Below are positions 8,013 through 14,527 of a stretch of DNA of 39,497 bases, piece by piece (the first letter of the stretch is position 1; each line of letters opens with the position of its first letter). Source of the DNA: Candidatus Omnitrophica bacterium CG11_big_fil_rev_8_21_14_0_20_64_10 (GTDB lineage: Bacteria; Omnitrophota; Gorgyraeia; 1-14-0-20-64-10); NCBI GenBank assembly GCA_002787095.1, contig PCVW01000003.1, forward strand, positions 16,777 through 56,273. Reading direction: 5' to 3'. The translations under genes were made by a program, and so were the position numbers. A model generated the notes under the pieces. The model saw only the letters and a program-made list of their open reading frames with translations. It searched no databases and was not told the DNA's origin.

Positions 8013-8736
8013 GTTCCTCGGGGAGGGAATCCCTTATCTGGACGCCTCGGCCCTGAACCTGAAGGGAAAACTGTTGGTCGTCGAGGGGACCGACGGGGTC
8101 GGCCGCTCGACGCAGGTGGAGGCGCTGCGGGACTGGCTCGAGGTTCAGGGGCACGGGGTCGTGGAGACCGGCTGGACCCGGTCGGACCTGATGGCCAACC
8201 TGATCCAGCTGGCCAAGGAGGGGAACACCCTGACCCGGGACATCTTCGGTTTGCTCTACGCGACCGATTTCGCCGACCGGCTGGAGAACCAGGTGATCCC
8301 GGCGCTGCGCTCCGGATTCATCGTGATCTCCGACCGGTATGTGTACACCGCTTTCGCCCGGCATGTCGTGCGGGGGGGAGGCCGGGACTGGATCCAGGGG
8401 ATTTTCGGGATGGCGATCGTTCCGGACATCGTCGTGTATCTGAAGACCGATGTGGCTTCCCTGATCCCGCGGGTCATCGGTTCCAAGGGGATGGATTACT
8501 GGGAGTCGGGGATGGACATGCATCTGGCCCCTGATTTGTACGAAAGCTTCTGCGCTTATCAGAAGATGCTGTTGGCGGAGTACGACCGGATGGCGGAGGA
8601 ATTCGGGTTCAAGGTCGTGGATACCATCGGCCGCTCGCCGCAGAAGATCCAGGAGGACTTGCGGACCCACATCGAGCCGCTGGTCCGGCGTCCCCGCCGG
8701 GTGGATCCCAAGAAACTGGAGATCAAGCGGACTTAA
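7999..8736 (+). CDS. Thymidylate-kinase-like protein, copy 2, with altered Walker A
   Basis: 245 residues, paralogous to the previous gene along its length (ATDFADRL, ISDRYVYTAFARH, DYWESGMDMH shared in position). The Walker A motif reads GTDGVGRST: the catalytic lysine is Arg36 (CGC at 8104-8106). The protein also has an N-terminal extension of about 20 residues and a basic tail (RRPRRVDPKK). A P-loop with Arg usually binds nucleotide poorly or loses activity, so this copy may be a regulatory or structural half of a heterodimer with copy 1. The stop overlaps the convergent HTH gene by 4 bp. Confidence 0.82.
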   Translation: MPKPKFLGEGIPYLDASALNLKGKLLVVEGTDGVGRSTQVEALRDWLEVQGHGVVETGWTRSDLMANLIQLAKEGNTLTRDIFGLLYATDFADRLENQVIPALRSGFIVISDRYVYTAFARHVVRGGGRDWIQGIFGMAIVPDIVVYLKTDVASLIPRVIGSKGMDYWESGMDMHLAPDLYESFCAYQKMLLAEYDRMAEEFGFKVVDTIGRSPQKIQEDLRTHIEPLVRRPRRVDPKKLEIKRT

Positions 8737-8975
8737 ACCGGCCGTTCCGGGGCTTTTTTCTTGGGAGCGGGGGTCTTGCCGAGCTGCTGGCGGTTCATCT
8801 CATTGGAAAGCCATTCGTCCAGCATGCTCTTCTTGAATCGCCACTGTCCACCCAGTTTCATCGCTGGGATGTCCGATTCATGGATGAGAGCATAAAGGGT
8901 CATCTCGTGGATCGCAAGATACTCAGCGACCTCCTTGATCGTCATCAGCCGGTCTTCAGAATTTTCTTCAGACAT
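8733..8975 (-). CDS. Excisionase/MerR-type helix-turn-helix protein
   Basis: 80 residues. The core LMTIKEVAEYLAIHEMTLYA followed by GGQWRFKKSMLDEWL is the typical 'helix-turn-helix domain 17' arrangement: the first helices bind DNA and the W-RF-K segment forms the wing. A basic Pro/Lys tail follows. A single-gene unit convergent with the kinase operon, with its own promoter. Proteins of this size serve as excisionases or as small transcription factors; no integrase is nearby, so a regulator is more likely. Confidence 0.85.
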   Translation of the reverse strand: MSEENSEDRLMTIKEVAEYLAIHEMTLYALIHESDIPAMKLGGQWRFKKSMLDEWLSNEMNRQQLGKTPAPKKKAPERPV

Positions 8976-9004
8976 ACGGATTCCTCGGGTTATCTGGTTG
9001 GCTG

Positions 9005-9034
9005 ATTATGCCAAACAAATCCAATTAGAGTCAA
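9005..9034 (-). promoter_or_regulatory. Promoter of the HTH gene
   Basis: On the minus strand TTGACT (9034-9029), an 18-nt spacer and CATAAT (9010-9005). The predicted start near 8998 leaves a leader of about 22 nt containing GAGGA before the ATG at 8975. Confidence 0.65.
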
Positions 9035-9056
9035 TCTGAATATAACAAAAGAGAAA

Positions 9057-9596
9057 TCAGAGGGATCGGTCGAGGAGATGAATTACTTCAAGGCGAGAGA
9101 GGATTTTTTGAACGTTTTCATCCGGAGTGCAGTCGGCACCCACCAGCCGCAGGTCCGGTTCGACGGGAGGTTCGTAAGGGTCGCTGACCCCCGTGAAATG
9201 GAGGATCTCCCCCCGTCGCGCCCGGGCGTACATCCCCTTCGGGTCCCGCGCCTCACAGACGGCCAGCGGCGTGTCGATGTGGACCAGCAGAAACCGGTCG
9301 GGACCGATCCGTTCCTTCACCCTGCGCCGGCCGGCTTCGTAGGGGCTGATGACCGCGCAGAGGACGATCTCCCCCCGCCGGGCCGCCTCCAATGCGACAT
9401 CGGCGATCCGAAGAAGATGGGTTTCCCGGTCGGCTTTGGAGAAGCCGAGATCCTTGGAGAGGCGGGTCCGGACCGCGTCTCCGTCCAGCAGGGCAACGGT
9501 CCGGCTCCGCGCCTCCAGTTGTTCCTTCAGGATGTTGGCGGTCGTGCTTTTCCCTGAACCGGGCAGTCCGGTGAACCAAACGCAGCAGCCACGCAT
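9057..9596 (-). CDS. cysC: Adenylylsulfate (APS) kinase
   Basis: 179 residues from the ATG at 9596; the longer open frame upstream has no family homology. It phosphorylates APS to PAPS in sulfate assimilation or sulfation. Visible motifs: P-loop GLPGSGKST (residues 10-18), LLDGDAVR, SKADRETHLLRI, and the signature DPKGMYARARRGEI with TGVSDPYEPP. Length and motif order match stand-alone CysC. No sulfate adenylyltransferase is in the window. A TATACT box lies 7-8 bp before the start codon. Confidence 0.95.
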   Translation of the reverse strand: MRGCCVWFTGLPGSGKSTTANILKEQLEARSRTVALLDGDAVRTRLSKDLGFSKADRETHLLRIADVALEAARRGEIVLCAVISPYEAGRRRVKERIGPDRFLLVHIDTPLAVCEARDPKGMYARARRGEILHFTGVSDPYEPPVEPDLRLVGADCTPDENVQKILSRLEVIHLLDRSL

Positions 9597-9603
9597 GGCC
9601 CTC

Positions 9604-9609
9604 AGTATA
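9604..9609 (-). promoter_or_regulatory. Likely -10 box of cysC
   Basis: TATACT on the minus strand, ending 7 nt before the ATG. No good -35 match is seen at 16-18 nt. If used, transcription would begin at or one base before the start codon. Confidence 0.4.
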
Positions 9610-9658
9610 CCGGGAATTGCTCCATACCCGACCGGCCGTGTGTGGTAAAACAGGGAAC

Positions 9659-10630
9659 ATGCAGGATCCCGGTTTGCGCTTCTCCAATCCTTCGGATGGT
9701 CTGATCCGGGGCTTAAGCGGCCGCCCCAAGGAAATTCGCCGATCCGATTTTCCATCGGACCGGGAGTGGGCGTTTCGGGCCGAGTTGTCCGGCTTGCCGG
9801 AGTGGACCCTGGATCGCCAGGAGCGCTCCATTCTGGAAACCTTCTCCGAGGGGATCGCGGCGCTGCTCGGCCCCCGCCCCTTTCTGGTCGCCTGCGGCGG
9901 GTTGAACACGGGGGTTCTGTTGGCGCGGTTGGATCGGCCGTCCGCCTGCGCCCCGGTGGCCCCTTCGGAAGCCGTCCTGGATGGAATGGTTCACCGGCTT
10001 CGGTCCGACTGTCCCCAACTGCCGCTTTTCCCGGTCGTCGGGGATCCGGCCGGGATGTTCCCGTTCCCGTCCGCTCCTCCGGAGACCGAGCGGACGGTCG
10101 GTTTCATCGGAGGCGGGATCCTGGGGGGGGTGACGCCCCCCCGGGCCCGGGCGTGGCTCCGGGAGTGGTCCCGCCGCTTCGGCCGGGGCGGAGGGCTCCT
10201 GGTCGGCGTCGATCTGAAGAAGCCGGTCCCGATGCTGGAGGCGGCCTACAACGACGGCCGGGAGATCCGGAAACGCCTCGTCTTGGATCTGCTGCCCCGG
10301 ATCAACCTTCAGGTGGGGACCAATTTCGATCCGGCCGGTTTCCGTTATTCCGCCTTCTTCAATCCGATCGACGGCCGGGTCGAGGTGACGCTGGTCAGCA
10401 GCCGTCCCCAGACCGTCACGCTGCAGGGTCGGGAGATCTTCTTCGAAGCGGAGGAGCGGGTCCTCACCGAGGTCGCCTACCAGTACGATCTGGAGGGGTT
10501 TCGTATCCTGGCTGAGAGTTCCGGTTGGAGCGTCGGCGCGGTCTGGTCCGACCCGGAGGAATTCTTCGGCCTTCATTACCTGATCAGTCGGGGGATGGGC
10601 GGCTTTTCTGAATTGCCGGACGCTCCATGA
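9659..10630 (+). CDS. EgtD-like histidine methyltransferase family protein with degenerate SAM motif
   Basis: 323 residues from the ATG at 9659, which has AGGGA before it. The C-terminal two thirds matches the EgtD family (L-histidine N-alpha-trimethylation, ergothioneine pathway) in motif order: LLVGVDLKKP, LEAAYNDGREI, LLPRIN, NFDPAGF, FFNPIDGRVEV, LVSSRPQTV, and a C-terminal YQYDLEGF. SAM-binding motif I is abnormal: where the family has an ELGSGSGTK-type loop, residues 76-85 read LVACGGLNTG, lacking the acidic residue and the second glycine pattern. The N-terminal part is also divergent. No egtB is adjacent. It may be a changed-specificity or non-catalytic relative. Confidence 0.75.
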   Translation: MQDPGLRFSNPSDGLIRGLSGRPKEIRRSDFPSDREWAFRAELSGLPEWTLDRQERSILETFSEGIAALLGPRPFLVACGGLNTGVLLARLDRPSACAPVAPSEAVLDGMVHRLRSDCPQLPLFPVVGDPAGMFPFPSAPPETERTVGFIGGGILGGVTPPRARAWLREWSRRFGRGGGLLVGVDLKKPVPMLEAAYNDGREIRKRLVLDLLPRINLQVGTNFDPAGFRYSAFFNPIDGRVEVTLVSSRPQTVTLQGREIFFEAEERVLTEVAYQYDLEGFRILAESSGWSVGAVWSDPEEFFGLHYLISRGMGGFSELPDAP

Positions 10631-11343
10631 GGATCGCCCGGGCGCTGGCCTTGGCCGGCGTGGATTCCCGTCGGAAATGCGAGGTCTTGGTGTCGGCGGG
10701 CCGGGTCACGGTGGACGGTGAGCCGGTGACCGACCTGGCGCGACAGGTGGATCCGGCCGTCCAGGAGATCCGGCTGGACGGGCGCCCGCTCTCCTTCGGC
10801 CAGGCGATCTACTACCTGTTCCACAAACCGGCCGGCGTGACGACCACCGCCGCCGATCCCCATGCGGCCCGGACCCTGTACGACGCGTTGCCGGCCGGTC
10901 TGCGGGCGAAGGGGGAAGGCCGGGTTTTCCCGGTTGGTCGGCTGGATCGGGAGACGACCGGCCTGCTGCTGCTGACGAGCGACGGGGAATTGGCCAACCG
11001 GATGACCCACCCCCGGCATCAGGTGGAGCGGGTCTATGAGGCCCGGTTGGATCGGCCGCCGGCGCCGGCCGATCTGGAACGGTTGGCCCGGGGCGTCCAA
11101 CTGGAAGACGGTCCGGCCCGGCCCAAGACGGTCCGCCGGGGGGCCGGCGGGACCGTCCGACTGACTCTTTGCGAGGGACGCAAGCGGGAGGTGCGGCGCC
11201 TGTTCGAGGCGATCGGCTACTCGGTGACCCGGCTGAAGCGGACCGCCTTCGGCCCGTTGGAACTGGGAGATTTGCCGGAAGGGGCGGGGAGATTCCTTTC
11301 GGAGGCGGAGGTGGCTTGGCTCAAGCGGGAGGTCAAGGGATGA
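10627..11343 (+). CDS. rluB: RluB/RsuA-family rRNA pseudouridine synthase
   Basis: 238 residues. An N-terminal S4 RNA-binding domain (about 1-60, with ARALALAGVDSRRKCEVLV and GRVTVDGE) precedes the catalytic domain. The catalytic aspartate is Asp107 in VGRLDRETTGLLLLT, and the family motif GRKREVRRLFEAIG lies near the end. It isomerises a uridine in rRNA; RluB (23S), RluE and RsuA cannot be fully separated here. It overlaps the EgtD-like gene by ATGA and the YdcF-like gene by ATGA, so the three are one operon. Confidence 0.9.
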   Translation: MRIARALALAGVDSRRKCEVLVSAGRVTVDGEPVTDLARQVDPAVQEIRLDGRPLSFGQAIYYLFHKPAGVTTTAADPHAARTLYDALPAGLRAKGEGRVFPVGRLDRETTGLLLLTSDGELANRMTHPRHQVERVYEARLDRPPAPADLERLARGVQLEDGPARPKTVRRGAGGTVRLTLCEGRKREVRRLFEAIGYSVTRLKRTAFGPLELGDLPEGAGRFLSEAEVAWLKREVKG

Positions 11344-12011
11344 AACAATTTCCATGGAAGCGGATCACGGCGACCGCCGTCGGGTTGGCCCTTCTTTCTG
11401 GAGCGTTCTTCTTCCCCCATGCCGGCCGTTTCCTGGTCGTCTCCGACCCCTTTGAACGGGCGGACGCCGGGTTGGTCCTGTCGGGACAGCCGATTCAGCG
11501 AATCCTGGCCGGCCGGGACCTGCTGCTGAGCGGGCGGGTGGACCGCCTGCTGGTGATTCAGGAGCCGTCGGCCCCCCAGGTGGCCGGGGAATTGGTCCGG
11601 CTGGGTCTTTTGGACGCCGAACGGCCGGAATGGTCCTACCGAATCCTCCAGCTTTCGGGCGCTCCGATGGATCGGGTAGTGTTTCTCCCTCCGGCTCAAT
11701 CCACCCGGGGGGAGGCGGTCGTTCTGAGAGGGTATCTCAGAAGCCATCGGATTCGGCGGATCGTCCTGGTTACCGACAAATTCCATACCCGCCGGGCCAG
11801 GCTGCTGTTCCGGTGGATCCTGAAGGGGGAGGGGGTGGAGATCCTGTCGTTTTCAAACCCCTACGATCCCTTTGAGCCGGATGGTTGGTGGCGCCGGCCG
11901 CTGGATCTGAGGCCGGTCCTGATCGAATATGTCAAACTGGGGGTCAATGCCGTGGTGGTGGGGCTGGGCGCGGTGCCCCGGGAGGGACCGGCCGCTGTAA
12001 CCGACTCTTAA
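11340..12011 (+). CDS. YdcF/SanA-like DUF218 envelope protein
   Basis: 223 residues from the ATG that overlaps the rluB stop. One N-terminal membrane anchor (about residues 10-28), then a DUF218-type Rossmann-like domain: DAGLVLSGQPIQRILAGRDLLLSGRVDRLLVI, the STRGEAV motif near residue 120, and RRIVLVTDKFHTRRARLLF near 140. Relatives (ElyC, SanA, YdcF) act at the inner membrane in envelope maintenance; their reaction is not known with certainty. Confidence 0.8.
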   Translation: MKQFPWKRITATAVGLALLSGAFFFPHAGRFLVVSDPFERADAGLVLSGQPIQRILAGRDLLLSGRVDRLLVIQEPSAPQVAGELVRLGLLDAERPEWSYRILQLSGAPMDRVVFLPPAQSTRGEAVVLRGYLRSHRIRRIVLVTDKFHTRRARLLFRWILKGEGVEILSFSNPYDPFEPDGWWRRPLDLRPVLIEYVKLGVNAVVVGLGAVPREGPAAVTDS

Positions 12012-12171
12012 CCTTTGATTTCCATCATCCCCTTGTGCTACCTTAAAATGCTGTCCCCCCATTCCCCTGGAAGAAGGGGTTTATGGGGGAGATGTAAATC
12101 TCCCTCATGGAGACCTTGCCTTTGGTTGAAGGTTCACAGGAATGGCGAGCTTTTGGAAGAGGTGGCTCATT
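12012..12171. other. Leader region of the tRNA cluster with a hairpin
   Basis: No gene. A weak promoter-like pair TTGATT (12015-12020) and TACCTT (12039-12044) could drive the tRNAs. An 11-bp hairpin with loop GTAA (12083-12093 pairing with 12098-12108, one G-U) follows; it has no T tract, so it is not an obvious terminator. Confidence 0.4.
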
Positions 12172-12245
12172 GCGCCCGTAGCTCAACTGGATAGAGTGAC
12201 AGGCTTCGAACCTGGAGGTTGGGAGTTCGAGTCTCCCCGGGCGCG
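12172..12245 (+). tRNA. tRNA-Arg (TCG)
   Basis: A 74-nt cloverleaf. The acceptor GCGCCCG (12172-12178) pairs fully with CGGGCGC (12238-12244). The anticodon loop is CTTCGAA, and the T stem GGGAG/CTCCC has loop TTCGAGT. Base pair 27:43 is an A-G mismatch. CCA is not encoded. Confidence 0.93.
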
Positions 12246-12279
12246 CAAAGGTTCCTGAGATTGAGATTTTTTTGGTTTT

Positions 12280-12352
<73 letters not shown>

Positions 12353-12372
12353 CGATTCGGACCGCTCTGAGA

Positions 12373-12454
12373 GGGCGGATGGCGGAACTGGTAAACGCGC
12401 GGGATTTAGGATCCCGTCCCGAAAGGGTTGGAGGTTCGACTCCTCTTCCGCCCA
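12373..12454 (+). tRNA. tRNA-Leu (TAG)
   Basis: An 82-nt class II tRNA with a long variable arm (TCCCGAAAGGG). The acceptor GGGCGGA (12373-12379) pairs with TCCGCCC (12447-12453). The anticodon stem is CGGGA/TCCCG with loop TTTAGGA. Its 3' end from T-loop position C56 onward is copied exactly 147 bp downstream. Confidence 0.94.
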
Positions 12455-12602
12455 CGCTTTCGTAGGGGAAGAGGAGTCGAAGGGAGCCGCGACTTTATTG
12501 AGGAGGGACCGACGGATAGGAGGTCCCGACTTCCTTAGGAGCGGCGGGTGGCCGACCCGGAGCCCCGAAGGGGCGAAGGGCGCCGACTCCTCTTCCGCCC
12601 AC
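12455..12602 (+). repeat. tRNA-tail element A (after tRNA-Leu)
   Basis: The 19-bp sequence CGACTCCTCTTCCGCCCAC at 12437-12455 (tRNA-Leu 3' end from C56) recurs without change at 12584-12602. Between the copies lies the reverse complement of the tRNA T-arm/acceptor (GGAAGAGGAGTCGAA, 12467-12481, a perfect 15-nt match). Blocks shared with element B follow: GAGTCGAAG (12474-12482), GAGCCGCG (12484-12491), GTGGCCGACCCG (12548-12559), a small hairpin, and AGGGCGC (12577-12583) directly before the copied tail. The inverted copy can pair with either direct copy, giving a closed, branched RNA shape. The arrangement recalls the rtT repeats after E. coli tyrT. Confidence 0.8.
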
Positions 12603-12626
12603 GGCTTTCCTTCGGAAAGGGGGGGA

Positions 12627-12690
12627 TTCGGGGGAAACGGGAAATTTCCCCCGAAGGGACCGACTTAAAGAAAAATCCTCCGGATTTTTC
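12627..12690. other. Two hairpins between element A and tRNA-Gly
   Basis: An 11-bp perfect stem (12627-12637 with 12645-12655) and a 9-bp stem GAAAAATCC/GGATTTTTC (12670-12678 with 12682-12690) that ends two bases before tRNA-Gly. The second has A and T runs on either side of a short GC core and could act as a weak terminator in both directions. Confidence 0.55.
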
Positions 12691-12691
12691 T

Positions 12692-12764
12692 GCGGGTGTA
12701 GCTCAGTTGGTAGAGCGCCACGTTGCCAACGTGGTTGTCGTGGGTTCGACTCCCATCACCCGCT
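12692..12764 (+). tRNA. tRNA-Gly (GCC)
   Basis: A 73-nt cloverleaf. The acceptor GCGGGTG (12692-12698) pairs with CACCCGC (12757-12763), the anticodon stem is CCACG/CGTGG with loop TTGCCAA, and the T loop is TTCGACT. Its 3' tail from C56 is copied exactly 164 bp downstream. Confidence 0.95.
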
Positions 12765-12929
12765 CAGTTTTGGAATGTTGGTGAGGGGAGTCGAAGTGAG
12801 CCGCGGCCGGCCGAAGGCCGAGCTGGGCTGGTCCGAATGGTTGAGGACCAGCGAACCGAAGCCGCGGCGAGTGGCCGACCCGAAGTCAGCCGGAGGCTGA
12901 CGGAGGGCGCCGACTCCCATCACCCGCTC
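12765..12929 (+). repeat. tRNA-tail element B (after tRNA-Gly)
   Basis: CGACTCCCATCACCCGCTC occurs at 12747-12765 (tRNA-Gly 3' end) and again, unchanged, at 12911-12929. The inverted copy of the tRNA tail is GGTGAGGGGAGTCGAA (12780-12795), 15 of 16 matching tRNA-Gly. The shared blocks appear in the same order as in element A: GAGTCGAAG (12788-12796), GAGCCGCG (12798-12805), GTGGCCGACCCG (12871-12882), a hairpin (TCAGCC/GGCTGA) and AGGGCGC (12904-12910). Both elements are followed by GGCTT. The internal part between GAGCCGCG and GTGGCC differs completely from element A. Confidence 0.8.
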
Positions 12930-12996
12930 GGCTTGAGTTGCGGGATCCTTTTGTCGTTTTTACTGAGGTTTCAGAGAACAGGGGGGTTTGGCAAGC

Positions 12997-13467
12997 GTGA
13001 AGATCACCGATTTTCTGCGTGAGAAGGCGATCTCGGTCGAGATGTCGGCCGGGGACAAAGAGGGAGTGATCCGGGAGCTGGTTGAGCTTCTGGTGCAGGC
13101 AGGAGAGATCAAGAGCGCCGACGCGCAGAAACTGGTCCCGATCCTGATGGCGCGGGAGGCGCTGGGTTCCACCGGCATTGGGCAGGGGGTGGGGATCCCG
13201 CACGGCAAGTCCGATTGCGTCAAGGAGCTGGTCGGCGCTTTCGGGCTTTCCCGTCCGGGGGTCCAGTTTGATTCCTTGGACGGCGAGGCGGTGCATATCT
13301 TTTTCCTCCTGATCGCTCCGGAGGATTCCGCCGGTCCTCATTTGAAGGCGTTGGCTCGGATCTCCCGGCTTCTCAAGGACCGCTTCTTCCGGGAGAGTCT
13401 CCGGGAGTCCCGGGACATCAAACAGGTGCTGAAGGTCATTCAGCAGGAAGACCAGAAGGCTTCCTGA
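12997..13467 (+). CDS. ptsN: PTS EIIA domain protein (fructose/nitrogen type)
   Basis: 156 residues from GTG 12997, which lies 10 nt after a GGGGGG run; an in-frame TTG at 12988 is only one base from that run. The EIIA active-site histidine is His69 in GVGIPHGKS. The family accepts phosphate from HPr; PtsN-type proteins regulate rather than transport. HPr and EI are encoded just downstream, and no EIIB or EIIC is seen, so a regulatory PTS or a permease elsewhere is likely. Fructose EIIA and PtsN cannot be separated. Confidence 0.87.
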   Translation: MKITDFLREKAISVEMSAGDKEGVIRELVELLVQAGEIKSADAQKLVPILMAREALGSTGIGQGVGIPHGKSDCVKELVGAFGLSRPGVQFDSLDGEAVHIFFLLIAPEDSAGPHLKALARISRLLKDRFFRESLRESRDIKQVLKVIQQEDQKAS

Positions 13468-13473
13468 TTTTTT

Positions 13474-14169
13474 ATGATCCGGCTGGATTCCCGATATGGA
13501 TCGCTCCTGGTGGATGGGGCCGCGGGGCATCGTTTGCTCGAACTCAGCGACCGGCGCCGCAAGATCCGTCTGGGCGGCGATTGGGAGGATCGGCTTTTCC
13601 CGGTCCGGACCCGGCTGGCTCAGTTCGTCGCCGGCCAGGCCGACCGGCGCCCCGATTTGGCGGGGGCCCGCTGGCAGAGCCGGATGCGGGTTTCCCCGGC
13701 CGGCCCGCAGGCAGTCCTGCGCTGCCGGGTGGAGGGCGCTGCGCGGGGGGCCGCCTCGGGACTGGCGATCCAGAAGGTCGTGACCCTCGGGGAGGATCGT
13801 TGTCGGCTGCTCGGGGCGGTCCGGCTGAGGAACGATTCCAAGAAGGCCCGTTCCCTCCTGTTCGCCGCCGAGATGCGTTTTGAGATCAAGGACGGTTTGG
13901 TCAACCGCGTCGGGGAGACTCTTCCGATGCGGCGCTTCGCCCTGCAGGATCCCGAGCGGCGCCTGCGGCTCTTGTTCCGGCTCAGCCGGCCGGCCCGCCT
14001 CTGGCATTTCCCGCTGGAGCGGCGGGAACAAGCCTGCGATCAATGGATTCGGCGGTTTGATGGTGTTTCGTTGACCTGGCTCTGGCCGGTGGCCCTGCGC
14101 CGCGGCGGCACCTGGTCGGTTCGATGGGAGGTGGAGAGTGCCTCTCCCCAAGAGTCGTTCGAAGTCTAA
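13474..14169 (+). CDS. Unknown beta-rich protein in the PTS operon
   Basis: 231 residues, not recognised with confidence. No signal peptide or membrane segment. The pattern is alternating hydrophobic/charged strands rich in Arg and Trp (RYGSLLVDGAAGHRLLELSDRR at the start, a WPVALRRGGTWSVRWEVES strand at the end). It weakly resembles the C-terminal beta-sandwich domain of GH57-type glucanotransferases (DUF1926), which have similar 'RYGG-LLELD' and 'L-RR-E' segments. It starts 6 bp after ptsN and its end overlaps the HPr gene by 32 bp, so it is part of the operon. Confidence 0.65.
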   Translation: MIRLDSRYGSLLVDGAAGHRLLELSDRRRKIRLGGDWEDRLFPVRTRLAQFVAGQADRRPDLAGARWQSRMRVSPAGPQAVLRCRVEGAARGAASGLAIQKVVTLGEDRCRLLGAVRLRNDSKKARSLLFAAEMRFEIKDGLVNRVGETLPMRRFALQDPERRLRLLFRLSRPARLWHFPLERREQACDQWIRRFDGVSLTWLWPVALRRGGTWSVRWEVESASPQESFEV

Positions 14170-14512
14170 ATCCGCTGGAAAGTCCCGGCGCAAGACCGCC
14201 GCTTCGAAAGGGGTGCTGGTCCGGCGCCTTCAGATCCGGACCCGCCAGGGGCTCCATGCCCGGCCGGCGGCCCTTTTCGTCCAGGTGGCCAACCGCTTCA
14301 GGGCGGTGATCCGGGTCCGCAAGGGGCGGCGGGAGGTGGACGGCAAGTCGATCATGGGTCTGCTGACGCTGGCCGCGGCAAAGGGAAGCGCCTTGATGGT
14401 CATCGTCAAGGGGCCGGACGCCGCCGAGGCGCTGCGGGCGCTGGAGCAGGTGGTCTCCCGGACCGAGGTGCCGGCATTGGTTACCGTCGTCAAACACGGG
14501 CCGGGCCCCTAG
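14138..14512 (+). CDS. ptsH: HPr phosphocarrier protein with basic N-terminal extension
   Basis: 124 residues from a GTG preceded by GGGAGG. HPr proper begins near residue 28: the phosphate-accepting His40 is in GLHARPA and the regulatory serine Ser71 in GKSIMGL. These are at the correct distance (31) for His15 and Ser46 of classical HPr, so control by HPr kinase is possible. The first 27 residues are a Lys/Arg/Ser-rich extension absent from standard HPr (about 88 residues). The start overlaps the upstream gene. Confidence 0.92.
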   Translation: MPLPKSRSKSKSAGKSRRKTAASKGVLVRRLQIRTRQGLHARPAALFVQVANRFRAVIRVRKGRREVDGKSIMGLLTLAAAKGSALMVIVKGPDAAEALRALEQVVSRTEVPALVTVVKHGPGP

Positions 14513-14527
14513 CATTCCGACGCAGCG

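Noticed and set aside
12548-12784. Short frames across the tRNA-Gly/element region
   Set aside because: They run through tRNA-Gly and the tail element, so they cannot be ordinary genes.
12437-12929. CRISPR-like or phage att interpretation of the 19-bp repeats
   Set aside because: Only two copies of each 19-mer, no spacer periodicity and no cas genes. No integrase or phage genes lie between the repeats, which are only about 150 bp apart, so a prophage att pair does not fit.
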